64,000 nucleotides of DNA from Clostridium vitabionis (GTDB lineage: Bacteria > Bacillota > Clostridia > Lachnospirales > Lachnospiraceae), in assembly GCF_015351765.1 (NCBI RefSeq), contig NZ_JADKQA010000004.1, positions 226,509-290,508 on the forward strand. The letters are read 5' to 3'. Shown piece after piece: positions 17,036-26,856 of this stretch. Made by a program: the position numbers and the translations under genes. The notes below the pieces were generated by a model. That model did no database searches. It was not told the DNA's origin and saw only the letters and a list, made by a program, of their open reading frames with translations. Each line of letters opens with the position of its first letter. Position 1 is the first letter of the stretch.

Positions 17036-17334
17036 TGGCAAACATTCAGTATTATGATGTGATCATTAAGCCGGTTGTGACCGAGAAGAGCATGAGCGGC
17101 ATGGCCGAGAAGAAGTACTGCTTCCTGGTTCATCCGGATGCTACCAAGCCGATGGTTAAGGCTGCCGTGGAGAAGATGTTCCCGGGCACCAAGGTTCAGA
17201 GCGTCAATACCATCAACCAGGACGGCAAGAACAAGAGAAGAGGCATGGTTACCGGCAAGACCGCGAAGACCAAGAAGGCCATCGTAAAGCTTACCGAGGA
17301 CAGCAAGGAAATCGAGATTTTCCAGAGTCTGTAA
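17035..17334 (+). CDS. rplW: Ribosomal protein L23
   Basis: The 99-residue protein contains YDVIIKPVVTEKSM at its N terminus and the KVQSVNTINQDGKNKRRG loop. L23 sits at the tunnel exit and is the docking site for SRP and trigger factor. It overlaps the rplD stop by one base (TAATG). A 136-bp spacer with two competing hairpins separates it from rplB. Confidence 0.97.
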   Translation: MANIQYYDVIIKPVVTEKSMSGMAEKKYCFLVHPDATKPMVKAAVEKMFPGTKVQSVNTINQDGKNKRRGMVTGKTAKTKKAIVKLTEDSKEIEIFQSL

Positions 17335-17353
17335 TTTCCGCCGGAAAGAAAAC

Positions 17354-17400
17354 GTTTGAAAGGCAGCGGGATGAGTTTCCGGCAGAGCCATTTCAAACTC
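17354..17400 (+). other. Two mutually exclusive hairpins between rplW and rplB
   Basis: GTTTGAAAGGC (17354-17364) can pair with GCCATTTCAAAC (17387-17398, one bulged A). GAGTTT (17373-17378) can instead pair with AAACTC (17395-17400). The two share bases. No T run follows. This may be an internal regulatory or processing site, but it may also be chance. Confidence 0.35.
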
Positions 17401-17470
17401 AGCATTATACGGTAGCCAGTCCGTGAGAAACGGGGCGCGGGTCACCGCGTTCACGAAAGGAGTTTGAGTC

Positions 17471-18310
17471 ATGGGAATTAAAACATACAGCCCATATACA
17501 CCGTCAAGAAGAAACATGACGGGATCGGATTTCTCCGAGATCACCAAGACCACCCCGGAGAAGTCGCTCGTTGTTTCTTTAAAGAAGAATGCAGGCCGCA
17601 ACAACCAGGGCAAGATCACGGTAAGACACAGAGGCGGCGGCAACAGAAAGAAATACAGACTGATTGACTTCAAGAGAAACGCGAAGGACGGAATCCCGGC
17701 AAAGGTTGTTGCTGTGGAGTACGATCCGAACAGAACAGCAAACATTGCGCTGATCTGCTATGCGGATGGTGAGAAGAGCTACATCCTCGCTCCGCAGGGC
17801 ATCACCGTCGGACAGGAGATTATGAGCGGCGCCCAGGCTGAGGCCAGAACCGGCAACTGCCTTCCGCTCGCGAACATCCCGGTCGGCGCGAATGTTCACA
17901 ATATTGAGCTCGTTCCGGGCAGAGGCGGCCAGCTTGTCCGCTCCGCAGGAAATTCCGCTCAGCTTATGGCAAAGGAAGGCAAGTACGCCACCCTCAGGCT
18001 CCCGTCCGGTGAGATGAGAATGGTTCCGATCGACTGCCGCGCAACCATGGGTATCGTAGGCAACGGCGATCACAACCTGATCAACCTCGGCAAGGCAGGA
18101 CGCACAAGACATATGGGAATCCGCCCGACGGTCCGCGGTTCTGTCATGAACCCGAATGACCATCCGCACGGCGGCGGCGAAGGCAAGGCTCCGGTAGGAC
18201 GTCCGGGTCCGTGCACACCTTGGGGCAAGCCGGCTCTGGGTCTCAAGACCAGAAAGGCCAACAAGCACTCCAACAAGATGATTGTCAGAAGAAGAAACGG
18301 AAAGCTTTAA
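17471..18310 (+). CDS. rplB: Ribosomal protein L2
   Basis: The 279-residue protein starts after AAAGGAG and carries the N-terminal RRNMTGSDF, the [20 protein letters not shown] segment and the C-terminal [20 protein letters not shown] loop. That loop holds the conserved His near the peptidyl-transferase centre. L2 is needed for subunit joining. Normal length and position. Confidence 0.97.
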   Translation: MGIKTYSPYTPSRRNMTGSDFSEITKTTPEKSLVVSLKKNAGRNNQGKITVRHRGGGNRKKYRLIDFKRNAKDGIPAKVVAVEYDPNRTANIALICYADGEKSYILAPQGITVGQEIMSGAQAEARTGNCLPLANIPVGANVHNIELVPGRGGQLVRSAGNSAQLMAKEGKYATLRLPSGEMRMVPIDCRATMGIVGNGDHNLINLGKAGRTRHMGIRPTVRGSVMNPNDHPHGGGEGKAPVGRPGPCTPWGKPALGLKTRKANKHSNKMIVRRRNGKL

Positions 18311-18326
18311 TCCTGGGAGGTAAAGA

Positions 18327-18602
18327 ATGGGTCGTTCAATTAAAAAAGGACCGTTTGCGGACGCTTCGCTGTTAAAGAAGATCGACGAAATGAACGCCGC
18401 CGGACAGAAACAGGTCATCAAGACCTGGTCCCGCCGTTCCACCATCTTCCCGCAGATGGTTGGTCATACAATTGCGGTTTACGATGGCAGAAAGCATGTT
18501 CCGGTATATGTTACTGAGGATATGGTTGGCCATAAGCTCGGTGAGTTCGTTGCCACAAGAACTTACCGCGGCCATGGCGCTGATGAGAAGAAGACTCGAT
18601 AA
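18327..18602 (+). CDS. rpsS: Ribosomal protein S19
   Basis: The 91-residue protein opens [12 protein letters not shown] and contains [20 protein letters not shown] and [15 protein letters not shown], the S19 signature. It sits in the 30S head and contacts S13. A GGGAGG site precedes the start. It lies 16 nt after rplB. Confidence 0.97.
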   Translation: MGRSIKKGPFADASLLKKIDEMNAAGQKQVIKTWSRRSTIFPQMVGHTIAVYDGRKHVPVYVTEDMVGHKLGEFVATRTYRGHGADEKKTR

Positions 18603-18628
18603 TACAGTTTTGAGAGGAGGTTTTTGAA

Positions 18629-19015
18629 ATGGCTAAGGGACATAGATCTCAGGTCAAGAGAGAGAGAAACGCCCAGAAGGATACCAGACCGTCAGCAAAA
18701 CTGTCTTACGCGAGAGTATCTGTTCAGAAGGCTTGCTTTGTACTGGATGCAATTCGTGGAAAGAGCGTCGAAGAGGCACTCGGAATTCTGACTTACAATC
18801 CCAGATATGCATCTTCCGTGATCAAGAAACTGGTGGAGTCCGCTGCTGCGAACGCTGAGAACAACAATCAGATGAACCGCAGCGGCCTGTATATTGCTGA
18901 GTGCTATGCAGGCCAGGGCCCGATCATGAAGCGCGTACATCCGAGAGCGCAGGGAAGGGCATACAGAATCCTGAAGAGAATGAGCAACATCACCGTTGTT
19001 CTCGATGAGAAGTAA
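18629..19015 (+). CDS. rplV: Ribosomal protein L22
   Basis: The 128-residue protein shows SYARVSVQKACFVLDAIRGK and the conserved hairpin region RVHPRAQGRAYRILKR, whose tip lines the exit tunnel. GAGGAGG precedes the ATG. Standard position between S19 and S3. Slightly longer than the B. subtilis form because of a basic N terminus. Confidence 0.97.
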   Translation: MAKGHRSQVKRERNAQKDTRPSAKLSYARVSVQKACFVLDAIRGKSVEEALGILTYNPRYASSVIKKLVESAAANAENNNQMNRSGLYIAECYAGQGPIMKRVHPRAQGRAYRILKRMSNITVVLDEK

Positions 19016-19027
19016 AGGGAGGATAAT

Positions 19028-19687
19028 ATGGGACAGAAAGTTAATCCGCATGGCTTAAGAGTCGGTGTCATCGACGACTGGAGCTCCAGATGGTATGCTG
19101 ATGACAAGAGATTCTCCGACTATCTTGTCGAGGATCACAAGATCAGAGAGTTCCTGAAGAAGAAGCTCTATGATGCCGGCGTTTCCAAGATTGAGGTTGA
19201 GCGTGCGGCAAATAAAGTTAAGATCATCGTTTACACCGCAAAGCCGGGCGTTGTCATCGGCAAGGGCGGTGCAGAGATTGAGAAGACGAAGAAAGAGGTT
19301 CAGAAGCTGACCAAGGATAAGGTCTTCATCGACATCAAGGAGATCAAGAGACCGGACAGGGACGCTCAGCTGGTTGCCGAGAATATTGCCCAGCAGCTCG
19401 AGAACCGTGTTTCCTTCCGCCGTGCAGTGAAGTCCGCGATGAACCGCACGATGAGAGCGGGAGCCAAGGGAATCAAGGCCTGCGTTGCAGGACGTCTTGG
19501 CGGCGCTGATATTGCACGCAAGGAGTTCTACAGCGATGGAACCATCCCGTTGCAGACACTCAGGGCAAACATTGACTATGGCTTCGCTGAGGCCAGCACA
19601 ACCTATGGCAAGACTGGCGTCAAGGTTTGGATCTACAAGGGCGAAGTTCTTCCGGTCAAGGGAAAAAAGGAAGGGAGCGATAAATAA
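19028..19687 (+). CDS. rpsC: Ribosomal protein S3
   Basis: The 219-residue protein begins [15 protein letters not shown] and carries a KH domain with the GxxG loop ([12 protein letters not shown]), then the conserved C-terminal [14 protein letters not shown]. It lines the mRNA entry channel of the 30S subunit. It starts 12 nt after rplV and overlaps rplP by one base. Confidence 0.97.
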   Translation: MGQKVNPHGLRVGVIDDWSSRWYADDKRFSDYLVEDHKIREFLKKKLYDAGVSKIEVERAANKVKIIVYTAKPGVVIGKGGAEIEKTKKEVQKLTKDKVFIDIKEIKRPDRDAQLVAENIAQQLENRVSFRRAVKSAMNRTMRAGAKGIKACVAGRLGGADIARKEFYSDGTIPLQTLRANIDYGFAEASTTYGKTGVKVWIYKGEVLPVKGKKEGSDK

Positions 19688-20124
19688 TGTTAATGCCGAA
19701 GAGAGTTAAGCATAGAAAACAGTTCCGCGGCTCCATGGCAGGCAAGATTACCCGCGGTACGAAGATCACGAACGGTTCCTGGGGTCTTGTGGCTACCGAG
19801 CCGTGCTGGATCAAATCCAATCAGATCGAGGCTGCCCGTGTCGCCCTGACCCGTTATGTAAAGCGTGGCGGACAGATCTGGATCAAGATTTTCCCGGATA
19901 AGCCGGTTACCGCAAAGCCGGCCGAGACCCGAATGGGTTCCGGAAAGGGCGCCGTGGATTACTGGGTAGCGGTGGTTAAGCCGGGCCGTGTCCTTTTTGA
20001 GATCGCCGGTGTTCCGGATGATACGGCTAAGGAAGCACTTCGTCTGGCTATGTACAAGCTTCCGTGCAAGTGCAGAGTCGTTTCCAAAGAAGAGTTAGAA
20101 GGCGGTGATAACAGTGAAAATTAA
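19687..20124 (+). CDS. rplP: Ribosomal protein L16
   Basis: The 145-residue protein begins [15 protein letters not shown] and contains [19 protein letters not shown] and [14 protein letters not shown], the L16 hallmarks. It organises the A-site side of the 50S subunit. Its 3' end overlaps the GTG start of rpmC by 11 nt. Confidence 0.97.
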   Translation: MLMPKRVKHRKQFRGSMAGKITRGTKITNGSWGLVATEPCWIKSNQIEAARVALTRYVKRGGQIWIKIFPDKPVTAKPAETRMGSGKGAVDYWVAVVKPGRVLFEIAGVPDDTAKEALRLAMYKLPCKCRVVSKEELEGGDNSEN

Positions 20125-20320
20125 CAAGTACCTTGAAGAGTTAAATAATAAATCCACTGCTGAGCTGAATGACGAGCTGACCGCGGCTAAGAAAGAGCTC
20201 TTCAACCTGAGATTCCAGAATGCTACCAACCAGCTGGATAACACAGGCAGAATCAGGGAAGTCCGCAGAAATATTGCCAGAATCCAGACTGTTATTACAG
20301 CCAAGAAGGCTGAGGCGTAA
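20114..20320 (+). CDS. rpmC: Ribosomal protein L29
   Basis: I place the start at GTG 20114 (reads [10 protein letters not shown]), which matches family N termini, rather than the in-frame GTG at 20105. AGGCGGTG lies inside the end of rplP. The 68-residue protein is two helices with [20 protein letters not shown], the L29 signature. It binds near the tunnel exit next to L23. Confidence 0.95.
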   Translation: MKINKYLEELNNKSTAELNDELTAAKKELFNLRFQNATNQLDNTGRIREVRRNIARIQTVITAKKAEA

Positions 20321-20353
20321 TAATTTCCAATAAATGGAAAGGAGATAGCTACC

Positions 20354-20608
20354 GTGGAGAGAAATCTTAGAAAAGTACGTACCGGCAAGGTAGTCAGCAA
20401 CAAGATGGACAAGACGATTGTTGTTGCTATCGAGCATCACGTAAAGCATCCTCTGATCGGAAAGATCGTGAAGAGAACATATAAATTAAAGGCCCATGAC
20501 GAGAACAACGAGTGCGGGATCGGGGATACGGTAAAGGTTCAGGAGACCAGGCCGCTGTCCAAGGACAAGAGATGGAGACTTGTTGAGATCGTTGAGAAGG
20601 CGAGATAA
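20354..20608 (+). CDS. rpsQ: Ribosomal protein S17
   Basis: The 84-residue protein starts at GTG 20354 with GGAGAT upstream. It has [32 protein letters not shown] and [16 protein letters not shown], the OB-fold pattern of S17. It binds 16S rRNA early in 30S assembly. Confidence 0.97.
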   Translation: MERNLRKVRTGKVVSNKMDKTIVVAIEHHVKHPLIGKIVKRTYKLKAHDENNECGIGDTVKVQETRPLSKDKRWRLVEIVEKAR

Positions 20609-20635
20609 TCTCAGCGCAGAAAGGAGAATTGGTCC

Positions 20636-21004
20636 ATGATTCAGCAGGAATCGAGATTAAAAGTGGCCGACAATACCGGCGCAAGAGAGCTTCTCTGCAT
20701 CCGTGTAATGGGCGGTTCCACAAGAAGATATGCAGGAATCGGTGACATCATTGTTGCCAGCGTTAAAGATGCAACACCGGGAGGCGTTGTAAAGAAGGGC
20801 GACGTTGTCAAGGCAGTCGTTGTCCGCACAGTGAGAAGCACGCGCCGCAAGGACGGCTCCTACATCCGTTTCGACGAGAACGCAGCGGTTATCCTCAAGG
20901 AAGATAACACGCCGAGAGGAACCCGTATCTTTGGCCCGGTTGCGAGAGAGCTCCGTGAGAAGCAGTTCATGAAGATCGTTTCTCTGGCTCCGGAAGTTCT
21001 GTAA
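20636..21004 (+). CDS. rplN: Ribosomal protein L14
   Basis: The 122-residue protein shows [19 protein letters not shown] and [19 protein letters not shown], the L14 motifs. It lies at the subunit interface. AAAGGAG precedes the ATG. Normal length. Confidence 0.97.
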   Translation: MIQQESRLKVADNTGARELLCIRVMGGSTRRYAGIGDIIVASVKDATPGGVVKKGDVVKAVVVRTVRSTRRKDGSYIRFDENAAVILKEDNTPRGTRIFGPVARELREKQFMKIVSLAPEVL

Positions 21005-21017
21005 GGAGGTAACGACG

Positions 21018-21323
21018 GTGCAGAAGATTAAGAAAGACGATACGGTAAAGATTATTGCCGGCAAGGATAAAGATAAGACTGGAAAAGTGCTTTCCGTTGA
21101 CGTAAAGAACCACAAGGTTAAGGTCGAGGGATGCAACATGGTAACCAAGCACACCAAACCGTCCGCACAGAATCAGCAGGGCGGCATCATCCACGAGGAA
21201 GCTCCGCTGGACATTTCCAATGTCATGCTCGTCGTTGATGGGAAGACCACCAGAGTTGGCTTTGGCGAGAAGGACGGAAAGAAAGTCCGTATCGCGAAGG
21301 CGACCGGCAAGGCCATCGACTGA
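21018..21323 (+). CDS. rplX: Ribosomal protein L24
   Basis: The 101-residue protein starts at GTG 21018 after AAGGAGG. A KOW motif ([20 protein letters not shown]) is followed by [20 protein letters not shown], typical of L24. It starts 50S assembly on the 5' domain of 23S rRNA. Confidence 0.97.
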   Translation: MQKIKKDDTVKIIAGKDKDKTGKVLSVDVKNHKVKVEGCNMVTKHTKPSAQNQQGGIIHEEAPLDISNVMLVVDGKTTRVGFGEKDGKKVRIAKATGKAID

Positions 21324-21343
21324 ACCAGGGAGGAGGAAATCGA

Positions 21344-21883
21344 ATGTCCAGATTAAAAGAAATGTATCAGAACGAGATCATGGACGCCATGACCAAGAAG
21401 TTCGGATATAAGAATGTAATGGAGATCCCGAAGCTTGACAAGATCGTTGTCAACATGGGCGTCGGTGAGGCCAAGGAAAATGCGAAGGTTCTCGATTCCG
21501 CAGTCAGAGACCTTGAGCTCATCACCGGACAGAAGCCGATCCTCACCAAGGCGAAGAAGTCGGTAGCAAACTTCAAGATCAGAGAGGGCATGGCCATCGG
21601 CTGCAAGGTTACCCTTCGCGGCGAGAGAATGTACGAATTCGCTGACCGCCTGATCAACCTGGCACTTCCGCGTGTACGTGACTTCCGCGGTGTCAGCGCG
21701 AATTCCTTCGACGGCAGAGGCAACTACGCACTCGGCATCAAGGAACAGCTGATTTTCCCGGAGATCGAGTACGATAAGGTTGACAAAGTCAGAGGCATGG
21801 ATATCATCTTCGTAACAACTGCCAAGACGGACGAGGAAGCCCGCGAGCTGTTAAGACTGTTCAACATGCCGTTTGTGAAATAA
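21344..21883 (+). CDS. rplE: Ribosomal protein L5
   Basis: The 179-residue protein shows [40 protein letters not shown] and [20 protein letters not shown]. It carries 5S rRNA into the central protuberance with L18. AGGGAGGAGG precedes the start. Normal length. Confidence 0.97.
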   Translation: MSRLKEMYQNEIMDAMTKKFGYKNVMEIPKLDKIVVNMGVGEAKENAKVLDSAVRDLELITGQKPILTKAKKSVANFKIREGMAIGCKVTLRGERMYEFADRLINLALPRVRDFRGVSANSFDGRGNYALGIKEQLIFPEIEYDKVDKVRGMDIIFVTTAKTDEEARELLRLFNMPFVK

Positions 21884-21902
21884 TCCAGGAGGAATTTGAT
21901 CT

Positions 21903-22088
21903 ATGGCTAAACTGTCGATGAAGATTAAACAGCAGCGTCCGGCGAAGTTCTCTACCAGAGAGTACACCCGCTGCAAGATCTGCGGCCGTCCCCATTCCGT
22001 GCTGAAGAAGTACGGCATCTGCCGTATCTGCTTCCGTGAGCTTGCCTACAAGGGCGAGATTCCGGGCGTCAAGAAGGCAAGCTGGTAA
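21903..22088 (+). CDS. rpsZ: Ribosomal protein S14, zinc-binding type Z
   Basis: At 61 residues this is the short S14 form with two CxxC pairs (CKICG and CRICF), which hold zinc. It belongs to the 30S head. Zinc-free paralogues replace it under zinc limitation in some Firmicutes; none is seen here. AGGAGG precedes the start. Confidence 0.97.
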   Translation: MAKLSMKIKQQRPAKFSTREYTRCKICGRPHSVLKKYGICRICFRELAYKGEIPGVKKASW

Positions 22089-22117
22089 AGAGAGAGAATA
22101 GAGGAGGTAAAACTCAA

Positions 22118-22522
22118 ATGACAATGAGTGATCCGATTGCAGACATGCTTACAAGAATTCGTAATGCAAATGTCTCCAAGCATGATACTGTGGACGTTCC
22201 GGCATCGAAGATGAAGATTGCCATCGCGGATATCCTCGTTGATGAGGGATACATCAAGAAGTATGACCTTACCGATGATGAGCACGGCTTCAAGAACATT
22301 CACATCACCCTGAAGTACGGCAAGGACAAGAGCGAGAGAATCATCTCCGGCCTGAAGAAGATCTCCAAGCCGGGCCTGAGAATCTACGCCGGTAAGGAGA
22401 ACCTGCCGAAGGTTCTTGGCGGTCTCGGCATCGCCATCCTTTCCACAAACCAGGGCATTATTACCGACAAGAAGGCGAGAGAGCTCGGCGTCGGCGGCGA
22501 AGTACTGGCATTTATCTGGTGA
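22118..22522 (+). CDS. rpsH: Ribosomal protein S8
   Basis: The 134-residue protein begins [18 protein letters not shown] and ends with [11 protein letters not shown], both S8 hallmarks. GAGGAGG lies ~11 nt before ATG 22118; ATG 22124 is an alternative with shorter spacing. In E. coli S8 represses the spc operon; no equivalent site was identified here. Confidence 0.97.
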   Translation: MTMSDPIADMLTRIRNANVSKHDTVDVPASKMKIAIADILVDEGYIKKYDLTDDEHGFKNIHITLKYGKDKSERIISGLKKISKPGLRIYAGKENLPKVLGGLGIAILSTNQGIITDKKARELGVGGEVLAFIW

Positions 22523-22607
22523 CATACGGCACTCGAGAAGCGCAGGTACTGAAAACAGAGAGAACATCGCATTCTCTCCGAGAATCTAAGTAGGAGGAAT
22601 TAAAGGC

Positions 22608-23147
22608 ATGTCACGTATTGGTAGATTGCCGGTTGCGATTCCGGATGGCGTTACGGTTACAATCGCAGAGAAAAATCAGGTAACAGTTAAGGGACCCAAG
22701 GGAACCCTCGAGAAGACATTTTCCCCTGAGTTAACCATCGAGGAGAAGGACGGACATGTGGTAGTTACCCGTCCGAACGACCTTAAGAGAGTAAAGGCTT
22801 TACACGGTCTGACCAGATCCCTGATCAACAACATGGTCATCGGCGTAACCAAGGGTTACGAGAAAACCCTGGAGATCAACGGTGTCGGCTACAGAGCTGC
22901 CAAGCAGGGACAGAAGCTGGTGCTCACCCTCGGCTTCTCCCATCCGGTAGAGATGCAGGATCCGGAAGGCGTCGAGACAAAGGTTGATGGCAACAAGATC
23001 GTCATCAGCGGCATTGACAAGGAGAAAGTCGGCCAGTTTGCGGCGGAGATCCGTGACAAGAAGAAGCCGGAGCCGTATAAGGGCAAGGGCATCAAGTATT
23101 CGGATGAGGTTATCAGACGCAAGGTCGGCAAGACCGGTAAGAAATAA
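22608..23147 (+). CDS. rplF: Ribosomal protein L6
   Basis: The 179-residue protein starts [17 protein letters not shown] and has the second-domain motif [17 protein letters not shown]. It sits near the factor-binding site of the 50S subunit. TAGGAGG precedes the ATG, after an 85-bp spacer. Confidence 0.97.
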   Translation: MSRIGRLPVAIPDGVTVTIAEKNQVTVKGPKGTLEKTFSPELTIEEKDGHVVVTRPNDLKRVKALHGLTRSLINNMVIGVTKGYEKTLEINGVGYRAAKQGQKLVLTLGFSHPVEMQDPEGVETKVDGNKIVISGIDKEKVGQFAAEIRDKKKPEPYKGKGIKYSDEVIRRKVGKTGKK

Positions 23148-23164
23148 TTAAGGAGCGTGTGAAG

Positions 23165-23533
23165 ATGGTTAGCAAAAAGTCAAGAAGCGAAATCCGCGTT
23201 AAAAAGCATGAGAGATTACGCAATCGTTTTTCCGGCACAGCTGAAAGACCGCGTCTTGCCGTGTTCCGGAGCAACGATCATATGTATGCCCAGATCATAG
23301 ATGATACCGTCGGCAACACCCTGGCTTCCGCGTCCACGGTTGAGAAGGATGTGAAGGCACAGCTTGCGAACACTGACACGACCGAGGCTGCCGCATTTGT
23401 CGGCAAGCTGATCGCCGAGAGAGCGCAGGAAAAGGGAATCAAGAAGGTTGTCTTCGACAGAGGCGGATACATCTACCACGGAAAAGTTCAGGCCCTTGCG
23501 GATGCCGCGAGAGAAGCCGGTCTTGAGTTCTAA
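23165..23533 (+). CDS. rplR: Ribosomal protein L18
   Basis: I place the start at ATG 23165 (MVSKKSRSE), 9 nt after AAGGAG; the GTG at 23159 would leave only about 3 nt. The 122-residue protein contains [19 protein letters not shown] and [20 protein letters not shown], the 5S rRNA-binding L18 motifs. Confidence 0.96.
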   Translation: MVSKKSRSEIRVKKHERLRNRFSGTAERPRLAVFRSNDHMYAQIIDDTVGNTLASASTVEKDVKAQLANTDTTEAAAFVGKLIAERAQEKGIKKVVFDRGGYIYHGKVQALADAAREAGLEF

Positions 23534-23551
23534 GGAGAGGAGAACATACAT

Positions 23552-24061
23552 ATGAAGCGTGAAAAAATTGATGCCGGCAAGCTTGAGCTTGAAGACAGAG
23601 TTGTTTCGATCCGCCGAGTATCCAAGACCGTAAAGGGCGGCCGTACACAGAGATTCGCAGCCCTGGTTGTCGTCGGCGATAGAAACGGTCATGTCGGCGT
23701 AGGTATGGGCAAGGCGGCAGAGGTTCCGGAGGCAATCCGGAAGGGCAAGGAAGCTGCTGAGCGCCACGTCGTTGAAGTTTCCCTTGATGCCAATAAGAGT
23801 GTTCCGCACGATTACTACGGTGTATACGGCAGTTCCAACGTACTGCTTAAGCGGGCTCCGGAAGGAACCGGTATCATCGCTGGCGGTCCTGCCCGTGCCG
23901 TTATCGAGCTTGCAGGATATCAGAATATTCGTACCAAGTCTCTCGGATCGAACAACAAGGTTAACGTCGTTCTCGCGACACTGACCGGCCTCCGTTCTCT
24001 GAAAACCCCGGAAGAGGTTGCCAGAAACCGCGGCAAGTCTGTTGAAGAGATTCAGAACTAA
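23552..24061 (+). CDS. rpsE: Ribosomal protein S5
   Basis: The 169-residue protein has the double-stranded RNA-binding-like N domain ([37 protein letters not shown]) and the C domain [20 protein letters not shown]. It affects decoding accuracy. A strong AAGGAGAGGAG lies upstream. Confidence 0.97.
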   Translation: MKREKIDAGKLELEDRVVSIRRVSKTVKGGRTQRFAALVVVGDRNGHVGVGMGKAAEVPEAIRKGKEAAERHVVEVSLDANKSVPHDYYGVYGSSNVLLKRAPEGTGIIAGGPARAVIELAGYQNIRTKSLGSNNKVNVVLATLTGLRSLKTPEEVARNRGKSVEEIQN

Positions 24062-24074
24062 GGAGGAGACCACA

Positions 24075-24257
24075 ATGGCAGAGAAATTAAAGATCACACT
24101 GGTGAAATCTCCTATCGGTGCGGTTCCGAAGCAGAAAGCTACGGTTGAGGCCCTCGGGCTCAGAAAGATGCACCACACTGTTGAACTTCCGGATAACGGC
24201 GCTGTCAGAGGAATGATCCAGAGCGTCAGACATCTGGTGAAGGTTGAGGAGATCTGA
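24075..24257 (+). CDS. rpmD: Ribosomal protein L30
   Basis: The start is ATG 24075 ([15 protein letters not shown]) behind AGGAGGAG; the longer frame overlaps rpsE. The 60-residue protein contains [20 protein letters not shown], the L30 signature. It is absent from some bacteria, so its presence here is informative but not unusual for Clostridia. Confidence 0.97.
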   Translation: MAEKLKITLVKSPIGAVPKQKATVEALGLRKMHHTVELPDNGAVRGMIQSVRHLVKVEEI

Positions 24258-24274
24258 TTTAGGAGGTGCAAGTC

Positions 24275-24715
24275 ATGGATTTATCCACATTAAAGCCGGC
24301 AGCCGGTTCCGTACACAGCGACAACTTCAGAAGAGGCCGCGGACATGGTTCAGGCAATGGCAAGACTTCCGGTAAGGGCCACAAGGGACAGAAAGCACGT
24401 TCCGGCGCACCGAGAGTCGGATTTGAGGGCGGCCAGATGCCGCTGTACAGACGTCTCCCCAAGAGAGGCTTCACCTGCATCAATTCCAAGAGGATTGTTG
24501 CGATCAACGTGAAGGATCTGGAGCGTTTTGATAACGACACAGTTGTTACGGTAGAAAAACTTGTCGAAGCAGGTGTTGTCAAGAATCCGCGCGACGGCGT
24601 TAAGGTTCTGGCCAACGGCGAGCTCACCAAGAAACTCGTTGTCAAGGTCAACGCTGTCAGCGAAGGCGCCAAGGCAAAGATCGAGGCAGCCGGCGGTACC
24701 TGCGAGGTGATGTAA
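24275..24715 (+). CDS. rplO: Ribosomal protein L15
   Basis: The start is ATG 24275 ([12 protein letters not shown]) behind AGGAGG. The 146-residue protein has the basic [20 protein letters not shown] stretch and [18 protein letters not shown]. It is a late-assembling 50S protein. It ends one base before secY. Confidence 0.97.
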   Translation: MDLSTLKPAAGSVHSDNFRRGRGHGSGNGKTSGKGHKGQKARSGAPRVGFEGGQMPLYRRLPKRGFTCINSKRIVAINVKDLERFDNDTVVTVEKLVEAGVVKNPRDGVKVLANGELTKKLVVKVNAVSEGAKAKIEAAGGTCEVM

Positions 24716-24716
24716 T

Positions 24717-26036
24717 ATGCTTCAAACGCTCAGGAAGGCGTTTCAGGTGAAGGAAGTCCGCAACAAGCTTCTCTTCACCTTCATGATGCTCGTGGTGATC
24801 CGCCTGGGCTCACAGGTTCCTGTTCCGGGCGTAAAGACCAACTTCTTCGCAAATCTGTTCGCCAACCAGTCCAGTGATGCCTTCGGCTTTTTCAACACGA
24901 TCACGGGCGGTTCCTTCACGAACATGTCCATTTTCGCGCTGAGCATTACCCCGTACATCACATCGTCCATCATCATGCAGCTTCTCACGATCGCGATTCC
25001 GAAGCTTGAGGAGATGCAGAAGGAGGGCGAGGACGGGCGCAAAAAGATTGCCGAGTACACCCGCTATGTGACGGTCGGCCTTGCCCTGATGCAGTCCATC
25101 GCGATGAGCGTGGGCTTCGGCGGGCAGGGACTCCTGATCAATTACAACGCCATGAACGTGATTGTCGCGGTGGTTACCATGACCGCCGGGTCAGCCATGC
25201 TGATGTGGATTGGTGAGCAGATCACCGAGTACGGCGTGGGCAATGGCATCTCCATTGTCCTCCTGTTCAATATCGTGTCCTCAACCCCGAACGATGCCCT
25301 CACCCTCTTTGAGCGATTCATCAAGGGAAAAACGGTTGCGGTCGGTGTTGTCTACGCGATCATTATTATCGCGGTGATCGTCGCGATCTGCGTGTTCACG
25401 GTTTATCTTCAGGACGCGGAGCGGCGGATTCCCGTGCAGTATTCCAAGAAGCTGCAGGGGCGGAGAATGGTTGGCGGGCAGTCTACCTATATTCCGCTCA
25501 AGGTGAACACCGGCGGCGTTATCCCGGTAATTTTCGCGTCATCCCTGATGTCCTTCCCGGTCGTCATCGCGGAATTCTTCCACGTTGATTACTCGACGAA
25601 GCTCGGTCAGGTGCTGATGTTCCTGAACTCCGGCAACTGGTTCAGGCCTGAGGCTCCGGTTTATTCCATCGGCCTCGCGGTATACATTCTGCTGATTGTT
25701 GTGTTCGCGTATTTCTATACCTCGATCACCTTCAATCCGCTGGAAGTTGCCAACAATATGAAGAAGTCCGGAGGCTTCATCCCCGGCATCCGCCCGGGTA
25801 AGCCGACATCGGACTATCTGAACAATATGCTGAATTATATCGTCCTGATCGGTGCGGTCGGACTGATTATCGTCTGCATCATCCCGATCATGGTTTCCGG
25901 CGTTTTCAAGGTCAGCCGAATGTCCTTTGGCGGTACATCGCTGATCATCATCGTCGGAGTAGTTCTGGAGACGATCAAGGCCGTGCAGGCACAGCTGCTC
26001 GTCCGGAACTATAAGGGATTCCTTAACGAGCTTTAA
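24717..26036 (+). CDS. secY: Protein translocase subunit SecY
   Basis: The 439-residue membrane protein has ten predicted transmembrane helices. It carries the SecY signatures VPVPGVKT, SIFALSITPYITSSIIMQLL (helix 2, plug side), VQYSKKLQGRRMVGGQSTYIPLKVN and the cytoplasmic FNPLEVANNMKKSGGFIPGI. It forms the protein-conducting channel. It follows rplO by one base, as is usual for the spc operon. Confidence 0.97.
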   Translation: MLQTLRKAFQVKEVRNKLLFTFMMLVVIRLGSQVPVPGVKTNFFANLFANQSSDAFGFFNTITGGSFTNMSIFALSITPYITSSIIMQLLTIAIPKLEEMQKEGEDGRKKIAEYTRYVTVGLALMQSIAMSVGFGGQGLLINYNAMNVIVAVVTMTAGSAMLMWIGEQITEYGVGNGISIVLLFNIVSSTPNDALTLFERFIKGKTVAVGVVYAIIIIAVIVAICVFTVYLQDAERRIPVQYSKKLQGRRMVGGQSTYIPLKVNTGGVIPVIFASSLMSFPVVIAEFFHVDYSTKLGQVLMFLNSGNWFRPEAPVYSIGLAVYILLIVVFAYFYTSITFNPLEVANNMKKSGGFIPGIRPGKPTSDYLNNMLNYIVLIGAVGLIIVCIIPIMVSGVFKVSRMSFGGTSLIIIVGVVLETIKAVQAQLLVRNYKGFLNEL

Positions 26037-26061
26037 GGATTCTTTCCTCAGCGGTTAATTT

Positions 26062-26107
26062 CCGGCAGGCGCTTGCAGACACGTCCGTGACTACAAGTGC
26101 CTGCCGG
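26062..26107 (+). other. Hairpin in the secY-adk spacer
   Basis: CCGGCAGGCGCTTG (26062-26075) pairs with CAAGTGCCTGCCGG (26094-26107) over 14 bp with one G-U pair. No T run follows, so it may be a processing or attenuation element and not a full terminator. Confidence 0.5.
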
Positions 26108-26141
26108 TATTCGCAGGGAGAAAGAGTGAAGGAGGCATTTT

Positions 26142-26783
26142 ATGAGGATTGTAATGCTTGGCGCTCCCGGTGCCGGCAAGGGCACCCAGGCGGATAGGAT
26201 CAGTGAGAAGTACAGGATTCCGCACATTTCTACCGGGGATATTTTCCGGAGCAACATTAAGGCCGGTACTGACCTCGGAAAGAAGGCAAAGGAATATATG
26301 GACCAGGGCCTTCTTGTGCCGGATGAGATCACGATCGGCATGCTTCTTGACCGCATCGGCGGGGAGGACTGCCGCGAGGGCTACATCCTGGATGGTTTCC
26401 CGAGGACAATCCCGCAGGCGGAAAGCCTGACGGATGCACTGGCGAAGCGTGGCGAGAAGATCGATTTCGCGATCAACATTGATGTCCCGGATGAGGCTAT
26501 CATCGGCCGGATGTCCGGAAGACGCGCCTGCCTGAAGTGCGGAGCGACCTACCATATCGTGTCGATGCCGCCGAAGAAGGAAGGTATCTGTGACCGGTGC
26601 GGGGAGAAACTGGTGATTCGCGATGATGATAAGCCCGAGACCGTACAGAAGAGACTGAAGGTTTACCATGAGCAGACGCAGCCGCTGATCGAGTACTATG
26701 AGAAGCAGGGCGTCCTCAGGACAGTGGACGGGACACAGCCGCTGGAGAGAGTGTTTGCGGATATCACCGCGCTTCTCGGCTGA
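26142..26783 (+). CDS. adk: Adenylate kinase, zinc-lid type
   Basis: The 213-residue protein has the P-loop GAPGAGKGT, the LDGFPRT motif and the long LID domain with four cysteines (CLKCG and CDRCG) for zinc, as in Gram-positive enzymes. It interconverts ATP + AMP and 2 ADP. A GAAGGAGG site precedes the ATG. Its place after secY is standard. Confidence 0.97.
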   Translation: MRIVMLGAPGAGKGTQADRISEKYRIPHISTGDIFRSNIKAGTDLGKKAKEYMDQGLLVPDEITIGMLLDRIGGEDCREGYILDGFPRTIPQAESLTDALAKRGEKIDFAINIDVPDEAIIGRMSGRRACLKCGATYHIVSMPPKKEGICDRCGEKLVIRDDDKPETVQKRLKVYHEQTQPLIEYYEKQGVLRTVDGTQPLERVFADITALLG

Positions 26784-26856
26784 TCCGCCGGGAAAGACGA
26801 AGATCCCGGCAGCACAGGCCCGCTGGTGAATGCAGAAGTGTGGGAGGCTGGAAAAA

